Program-made: the position numbers and the translations under genes
Assembly (NCBI GenBank): GCA_937902055.1
Contig: CALGUJ010000209.1
Coordinates: 1 to 9,304, forward strand
Direction: 5' to 3'
DNA length: 9,304 nt
From: an uncultured Pelolinea sp.
GTDB lineage: Bacteria; Chloroflexota; Anaerolineae; Anaerolineales; Anaerolineaceae
Shown: piece after piece, positions 5,608 through 9,304 of the stretch
Layout of the letters: each line of letters starts with the position of its first letter
Position numbering within the stretch: position 1 is the first letter of the stretch
Notes under the pieces: generated by a model
What the model was told of the DNA's origin: nothing
The model's input: only the letters and a program-made list of their open reading frames with translations
The model's database searches: none

Positions 5608-6730
5608 AAAAAATCCCCATATCCTTTTTTTATTTTCGGATACGGGCGGCGGCCACCGCAGCGCGGCGGAAGCGATCATCGAAGCCCTGAATTTGGAATA
5701 TCCTGAAAGGTTCACCTGGGAAATGGTGGACTTTTTCGCGGACTATTCCCCCCCGCCCCTAAACCTGGCAGGGCCGACCTATCCGGCCATGTCCCGCATG
5801 GACGAGCTTTGGAAACTGTCCTTTGAAACCACGGATGATCCGCATCGTATGCGCCTGATCTATGCGGCGCTTTGGCCTTACGTGCGGCTGTACATGTATC
5901 GCCTGCTGCGCAAACATCCCTGCGACGTGATCGTTTCGGTGCATCCCCTGATCAACACACCCATCCTGCGCGCCAGGAAAAAACGCAACGACCCCACACC
6001 GTACATCACGGTGGTGACCGACCTGGTTTCCACGCACTGCGCCTGGTTTAATAACCTGGCGGACCTGATCATCGTGCCCACCCCGCAGGCATACCAAAAC
6101 GCCATCGACCTGGACATCGAACCGGAGAAATTAAAGGTCATCGGCCTGCCGGTCGCCGACCGTTTCTGCCATCCTTCCGCCGATAAGCGGACGTTGCGCC
6201 GCAAGTTGGGTTGGCCGGAGGATAAATTCACAGTGTTACTGGTAGGCGGCGGCGAAGGTATGGGACCGCTGGGTGAAGTCTCCATGAAAATCAACGAAGC
6301 CAGGCTGGGCGCCACGCTGGCGATCGTTGCCGGCCGCAACGCCAAACTGCAAGGCAAACTGGAGAAGCACGCCTGGAATTCGCCCGCTTTCATCTACGGC
6401 TTCGTTAAAGACATGCCTGAACTCATGCAAGCCGCCGACGTGCTGGTCAGCAAAGCCGGGCCGGGCACCATCTGTGAAGCTTTGATTGCCGGACTGCCGA
6501 TCATTCTCTATCACCGCATCTCAGGCCAGGAGGAAGGCAACGTTGCTTATGTAACCGATGAAGGCGCGGGCGTTTGGGCGCCGGAATCAGAAGCAATTGT
6601 TGAAACGCTGCGTGCATGGATTGAACATCCCGAAAAAAGACAGGCAGCGGTGGACAACGCCGGCCGCCTGGCCAGGCCGCGCGCTTCGCGCGATATCGCG
6701 CGCGCCATTGCCGATAAAGCCGGACTCTAA
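5597..6730 (+). CDS. MGDG synthase-type glycosyltransferase (processive diacylglycerol glycosyltransferase-like)
   Basis: It is predicted to transfer a sugar from a UDP-sugar to a membrane lipid, probably diacylglycerol, at the cytoplasmic membrane surface. The 377 residues have the two-domain GT-B layout of GT28. The N-terminal MGDG_synth domain begins [17 protein letters not shown] (11-27). The C-terminal nucleotide-sugar domain includes [20 protein letters not shown] (214-223), [18 protein letters not shown] and the donor-binding [17 protein letters not shown] (285-301) followed by GQEEGN (310-315). MurG is the other well-known GT28 member, but the [11 protein letters not shown] start argues for the lipid glycosyltransferase branch. 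Whether it adds galactose or glucose, and how many, cannot be told. The ATG at 5597 overlaps DUF951 by 11 nt. Another start, tsaE's, lies 20 nt beyond its stop with its own promoter-like hexamer. Confidence 0.92.
   Translation: MTDKKNPHILFLFSDTGGGHRSAAEAIIEALNLEYPERFTWEMVDFFADYSPPPLNLAGPTYPAMSRMDELWKLSFETTDDPHRMRLIYAALWPYVRLYMYRLLRKHPCDVIVSVHPLINTPILRARKKRNDPTPYITVVTDLVSTHCAWFNNLADLIIVPTPQAYQNAIDLDIEPEKLKVIGLPVADRFCHPSADKRTLRRKLGWPEDKFTVLLVGGGEGMGPLGEVSMKINEARLGATLAIVAGRNAKLQGKLEKHAWNSPAFIYGFVKDMPELMQAADVLVSKAGPGTICEALIAGLPIILYHRISGQEEGNVAYVTDEGAGVWAPESEAIVETLRAWIEHPEKRQAAVDNAGRLARPRASRDIARAIADKAGL
6687..6702. repeat. 16-bp perfect palindrome inside the glycosyltransferase 3' end
   Basis: CGCGCGATATCGCGCG is perfectly self-complementary. 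A preceding CGCGCG at 6678-6683 can compete for the same arm with a CTT loop. It encodes an ordinary SRDIARA stretch and sits about 40 nt before the stop, with no T-run after it. Confidence 0.5.
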
Positions 6731-6738
6731 ACTCCAGT

Positions 6739-6744
6739 TAAAAT
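6739..6744 (+). promoter_or_regulatory. -10-like element of tsaE (leaderless type)
   Basis: TAAAAT is followed by AGACCT and the tsaE ATG at 6751, the same 6-nt gap as at 5392 and 5356. No -35 was recognised and no Shine-Dalgarno is present. tsaE may also be reached by readthrough from the glycosyltransferase gene. Confidence 0.45.
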
Positions 6745-6750
6745 AGACCT

Positions 6751-7251
6751 ATGCCAATTTTGGACGCTCACTCCTTCGAATTCATCAGCCGCAGCCCGGA
6801 GCAAACCCGCCGCATCGGCATCCGCCTGGGATCATCCCTGCAGGCAGGCGACGTGATTTGCCTGAGCGGCGAGTTGGGCGCAGGCAAGACCACCCTGGTG
6901 CAGGGCATCGCGCAAGGTTGGGGCAGCCTGGATGCCGTCACTAGCCCCACTTTTGTGCTGGTCAATAACTATCGCAAAACCGGCGGATTCGAGATGAACC
7001 ATTTCGACGCTTACCGCGTGCAGAATGCACTCGAAGCGGAAGACCTGGACCTGACCGGCATGATCGCCGACGGACCATTTTTGGTAGAATGGGCAGAAAG
7101 GGTGAAATCCGTCCTGCCGGAAGATCACTTGTGGATTAATATGAAATATTTGGATGAAGAACAGCGCAGCCTGCTTTTCAACCCGCACGGGAAGCGTTTT
7201 GAACAGATGGTAGAAAAACTACGCATGAGCATATTAAAGGGGTTGGAATGA
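6751..7251 (+). CDS. tsaE: tRNA t6A37 synthesis ATPase TsaE
   Basis: TsaE is the P-loop ATPase that works with TsaB and TsaD to make N6-threonylcarbamoyladenosine at position 37 of ANN-decoding tRNAs. The 166-residue protein has the Walker [10 protein letters not shown] (40-48), the family [11 protein letters not shown] (64-74), the HFDAYRV strand (84-90) and LVEWAERV, all typical of TsaE. The length is normal. No Shine-Dalgarno precedes the ATG; a TAAAAT hexamer ends 6 nt upstream. Its stop overlaps the tsaB start in an ATGA, so the two are translationally coupled. tsaD and tsaC are not in the window. Confidence 0.95.
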   Translation: MPILDAHSFEFISRSPEQTRRIGIRLGSSLQAGDVICLSGELGAGKTTLVQGIAQGWGSLDAVTSPTFVLVNNYRKTGGFEMNHFDAYRVQNALEAEDLDLTGMIADGPFLVEWAERVKSVLPEDHLWINMKYLDEEQRSLLFNPHGKRFEQMVEKLRMSILKGLE

Positions 7252-7919
7252 TCCTGGCAATCGATTCCTCAACCCAATGGATGGGAATCGCGCTTTACGA
7301 CGATGCCCAGATACTTTACGAGAAGGTCTGGCGCACCAACCGGCGCCACACGGTCGAACTGGCGCCTGCCATTCAATCGGCTATCGGCGATTGCGGACTG
7401 CAAATCAGCGACGTGAAAGCCATCGCCGTTGCCACCGGACCGGGTTCTTTCACCAGCCTGCGCATCGGCCTGGCCATCGCCAAAGGGCTGGCCCTTTCCT
7501 TGCGCATCCCGGTGGCCGGCATCCCGACATTGGACATCATCGCGGCCTGCCAGCCGGTGGGGGAGCAGCCTTTGATCGCGCTGTTGAAAGCCGGGCGCGA
7601 CCGTTTGGCCGGGTGCGAATACCGGGCGGTTGAGGGGATGTGGCAGGCGCAGGGCGAAATTTTCATGACCTCCGCCCGCGAACTGGAAAGCCGCATCGAA
7701 CGCCCCACCATCATCTGCGGCGAAATCGACGCGGAAGACCGCAAGACGCTGGAAAGGCGCTGGCGCAACGCCATTCTGGCCAGCCCGGCGCAAAATGTGC
7801 GCCGTCCGGCTATCCTGGCCCAATTGGCTGAAAAGCGATTGGAAACAGGCCGGGCGGACGACGTGGTTTCGCTGGCGCCCATCTACCTGCGTACGTTGAA
7901 CACACCCGCCGAATCCTGA
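7248..7919 (+). CDS. tsaB: tRNA t6A37 synthesis protein TsaB
   Basis: TsaB is the inactive ASKHA-fold partner that forms a heterodimer with TsaD and organises the t6A synthesis complex. The 223-residue product begins [19 protein letters not shown], the ASKHA phosphate-1-like strand, and carries the diagnostic GPGSFTSLRIGLAIAKGLAL (64-83). The C-terminal half (from about 110) is more divergent, as usual for TsaB, and closes with the characteristic LAPIYLRTLNTPAES. The start ATG at 7248 overlaps the tsaE stop (ATGA) and has AAAGGGG (7236-7242) at 5-nt spacing. The adjacent rimI and tsaD often found after tsaB are absent; a uracil-DNA glycosylase gene with its own promoter follows. Confidence 0.94.
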   Translation: MILAIDSSTQWMGIALYDDAQILYEKVWRTNRRHTVELAPAIQSAIGDCGLQISDVKAIAVATGPGSFTSLRIGLAIAKGLALSLRIPVAGIPTLDIIAACQPVGEQPLIALLKAGRDRLAGCEYRAVEGMWQAQGEIFMTSARELESRIERPTIICGEIDAEDRKTLERRWRNAILASPAQNVRRPAILAQLAEKRLETGRADDVVSLAPIYLRTLNTPAES

Positions 7920-7944
7920 AAAACGGATTAACAGAGGGTATGAT
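7916..7944 (+). promoter_or_regulatory. Candidate promoter of the uracil-DNA glycosylase gene
   Basis: CTGAAA (7916-7921), a 17-nt spacer and TATGAT (7939-7944) make a reasonable sigma-70-type promoter at the end of tsaB. It would give a leader of about 18 nt containing AAAGGA (7957-7962) ahead of the GTG at 7969. Confidence 0.5.
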
Positions 7945-7968
7945 TGTTTATTAACGAAAGGATGAACC

Positions 7969-8601
7969 GTGAACGCTGATGAAACCCTGCGGGAGATCGC
8001 AACCGAAATCAATGCATGCCGGCAGTGCATCCTTTGCCAGTCGCGTAAATTAGCCGTGCCTGGCGTAGGCCCGGCGGAAGCGCAGGTGATGTTGATCGGA
8101 GAGGGCCCGGGATTCCATGAAAATGAACAGGGGCAACCTTTCGTCGGACAGGCGGGCAAGTTCCTGAACGAACTGCTGGCGCATGGCGGTTTCAAACGTG
8201 AAACGGTTTTCATCACCAACGTGGTGAAATGCCGCCCGCCCGGCAACCGCGACCCGCAGCCGGAAGAGCTGGCTGCCTGCCAGGCATACCTGGACAGGCA
8301 GATTGCCGCCATCAATCCGCTGGTGATCGTCACGCTGGGAAGGTTTTCCATGGCGCGCTATTTTAAGGATGCCAAGATCAGCGGCATCCACGGGCGCGCA
8401 TCCTGGATTGGGGAACGCTTCATCATCCCGATGTACCACCCCGCAGCCGCCTTGCATCAACCCGCGTTGAAGCAAACGCTCATCCATGATTTTTCGCAAT
8501 TATCAACCCTGGTGGATAAGGCCAGGCAAACCGCCGGCAGCCGTTCCGCCGCAAGCGAGCCGGAGGCTGAAGACGACGCCACGCAACTCAGTTTTTTCTA
8601 A
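7969..8601 (+). CDS. Family-4 (Fe-S) uracil-DNA glycosylase with C-terminal clamp-binding-like motif
   Basis: It excises uracil from DNA at the start of base-excision repair. The 210-residue protein shows the family-4 active-site motif GEGPGFHENEQGQPFVGQAG (44-63), ITNVVKCRPPGNRDP (82-96) and the second motif MYHPAAALHQ (155-164). Four cysteines at C17, C20, C88 and C104 match the C-x2-C ... C-x15-C pattern that holds the [4Fe-4S] cluster in this family; a further Cys23 lies nearby. After the catalytic domain comes an acidic, Ser/Ala-rich linker (about 187-205) ending in QLSFF at the very C-terminus, like the beta-clamp-binding consensus QLxLF. The start is GTG at 7969, chosen for AAAGGA at 6-nt spacing and a family-like N-terminus. 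The dehydrogenase gene begins 11 nt after its stop. Confidence 0.93.
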   Translation: MNADETLREIATEINACRQCILCQSRKLAVPGVGPAEAQVMLIGEGPGFHENEQGQPFVGQAGKFLNELLAHGGFKRETVFITNVVKCRPPGNRDPQPEELAACQAYLDRQIAAINPLVIVTLGRFSMARYFKDAKISGIHGRASWIGERFIIPMYHPAAALHQPALKQTLIHDFSQLSTLVDKARQTAGSRSAASEPEAEDDATQLSFF

Positions 8602-8612
8602 CAGGTGAAAGA

Positions 8613-9304
8613 ATGGATCAGGTTCAAGAACTCATTAATAAATTGGAAAATAAAACCGCCCGGGTGGCCATTTTAGGCCTGGGTTATGTCGGCCTGCCCC
8701 TGGCAGTGGTGTTCGCCGAGGCCGGCTTCAAAGTCACCGGCATCGACCCGATCCAGGCCAAGGTGGACCAAATCAACCGGGGGAGCAGCTACGTCCTGGA
8801 TATCCCCGGCGAGCAGGTCGCCAAACTGGTGAACTCCGGCCACCTGACCGCCACCAGCGATTATTCCGTGTTGAAGGATATCGACGCGGTCAGCATCTGC
8901 GTACCCACCCCCCTGCGCAAAACCGGCGACCCTGATCTTTCCTTTATATTGTCGGTTTCCGATTCTCTCAAGCAATACGTGCATCCCGGCATGGTGATCG
9001 TGCTGGAATCCACCACCTACCCCGGCACCACGCGCGAAATGATCCTGCCCAGAATGGAAGAAAGCGGCCTGAAAGTCGGCCGGGATTTCTTCCTGGCATT
9101 CTCGCCCGAGCGCGTCGACCCCGGCCGCAAGGATTGGACCACCATCAACACCCCCAAGGTGCTGGGCGGCATCACGCCCGCCTGCCTGCAGGTTTCCAAA
9201 GCCTGGTATGGCAGCGCGCTAAAAACGGTTGTACCGGTTTCATCCGCCGAGGTGGCCGAAATGGCCAAACTGCTGGAGAACACCTTCCGCATGATCAACA
9301 TCGG
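8613..9304 (+). CDS. UDP-N-acetyl-hexosamine 6-dehydrogenase-like nucleotide-sugar dehydrogenase, cut by window edge
   Basis: It probably oxidises the C6 alcohol of a UDP-sugar to a uronic acid with NAD+, supplying a precursor for a surface polysaccharide. About 230 codons are present, roughly the N-terminal half of a protein usually 420-440 residues long. The NAD-binding loop is AILGLGYVGLPLAVVFAEAG (19-38), with D45 of TGIDP expected to bind the adenosine ribose. Further blocks are SICVPTPL (94-101), VLESTTYPGTTREMI (130-144), AFSPERVDPGRKDW (162-175), NTPKVLGG (179-186) and SSAEVAEMAKLLENTFRMIN. The SPERVDPGRKDW and STTYPGTT forms resemble the UDP-GlcNAc/WbpA branch more than UDP-glucose dehydrogenase; this is inference. 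The catalytic Cys lies beyond the window. The ATG at 8613 has AGGTG (8603-8607) at 5-nt spacing and follows the glycosylase gene by 11 nt. Confidence 0.93.
   Translation, partial: MDQVQELINKLENKTARVAILGLGYVGLPLAVVFAEAGFKVTGIDPIQAKVDQINRGSSYVLDIPGEQVAKLVNSGHLTATSDYSVLKDIDAVSICVPTPLRKTGDPDLSFILSVSDSLKQYVHPGMVIVLESTTYPGTTREMILPRMEESGLKVGRDFFLAFSPERVDPGRKDWTTINTPKVLGGITPACLQVSKAWYGSALKTVVPVSSAEVAEMAKLLENTFRMINI

Noticed and set aside
5878..6393. 171-codon minus-strand frame inside the lipid glycosyltransferase gene.
   Set aside because: It lies wholly within a gene with strong GT28 motifs and has no protein-like signature of its own.
7269..8351. 360-codon minus-strand open frame opposite tsaB and the glycosylase gene.
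   Set aside because: It spans two convincing plus-strand genes and the promoter gap between them, and its translation has no family features; it is an antisense shadow of GC-rich codons.

Overview
The window reads as a contiguous chromosomal stretch of a free-living bacterium with fairly high GC, most likely a member of the Chloroflexota (Anaerolineae-like). This placement is an inference. It rests on overall protein character, a DUF951 gene next to a processive lipid glycosyltransferase, a family-4 uracil-DNA glycosylase, and several genes that look leaderless. No phage, integrase, transposase, CRISPR array, tRNA or rRNA gene was seen. Almost all of the sequence is intact housekeeping or cell-envelope coding sequence.

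Left block (1-1484, minus strand): a compact translation-related operon of an Rdx/SelW-like CxxC protein, tryptophanyl-tRNA synthetase (with a predicted [4Fe-4S] cysteine motif) and D-aminoacyl-tRNA deacylase (5' end of the gene only, TTG start). A short divergent promoter region with a 15-bp palindrome (1485-1566) separates it from a plus-strand PglC-like phosphoglycosyl transferase (1567-2211).

Region 2212-2597 is the only long gap. It holds a roughly 285-bp element whose two ends carry CACAGA motifs on a 10-bp period in opposite orientation, with hairpins between them. A type I phosphoribosyltransferase follows (2598-3152) and shares a hairpin terminator (3172-3205) with the convergent minus-strand cluster. 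In transcription order that cluster is M50/site-2 protease, GIY-YIG small protein and galactokinase (5349 down to 3208).

Right block (5404-9304, plus strand): DUF951 protein and an MGDG-synthase-type glycosyltransferase (overlapping), then tsaE and tsaB (overlapping; tRNA t6A synthesis), then a family-4 uracil-DNA glycosylase ending in a clamp-binding-like QLSFF, then a UDP-N-acetyl-hexosamine-type 6-dehydrogenase cut by the window edge. The sugar transferase at 1567 and the dehydrogenase at 8613 both point to surface-glycan synthesis, but eleven mostly housekeeping genes lie between them.

The most informative non-coding signal is promoter layout. Three genes without a Shine-Dalgarno sequence (M50 protease, DUF951, tsaE) each have a -10-like hexamer ending exactly 6 nt before the ATG, which predicts transcripts starting at the start codon. 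I found no convincing new defence or mobile system. The best leads are the CACAGA element, the leaderless pattern, the DUF951-glycosyltransferase pairing and the clamp motif on the glycosylase.
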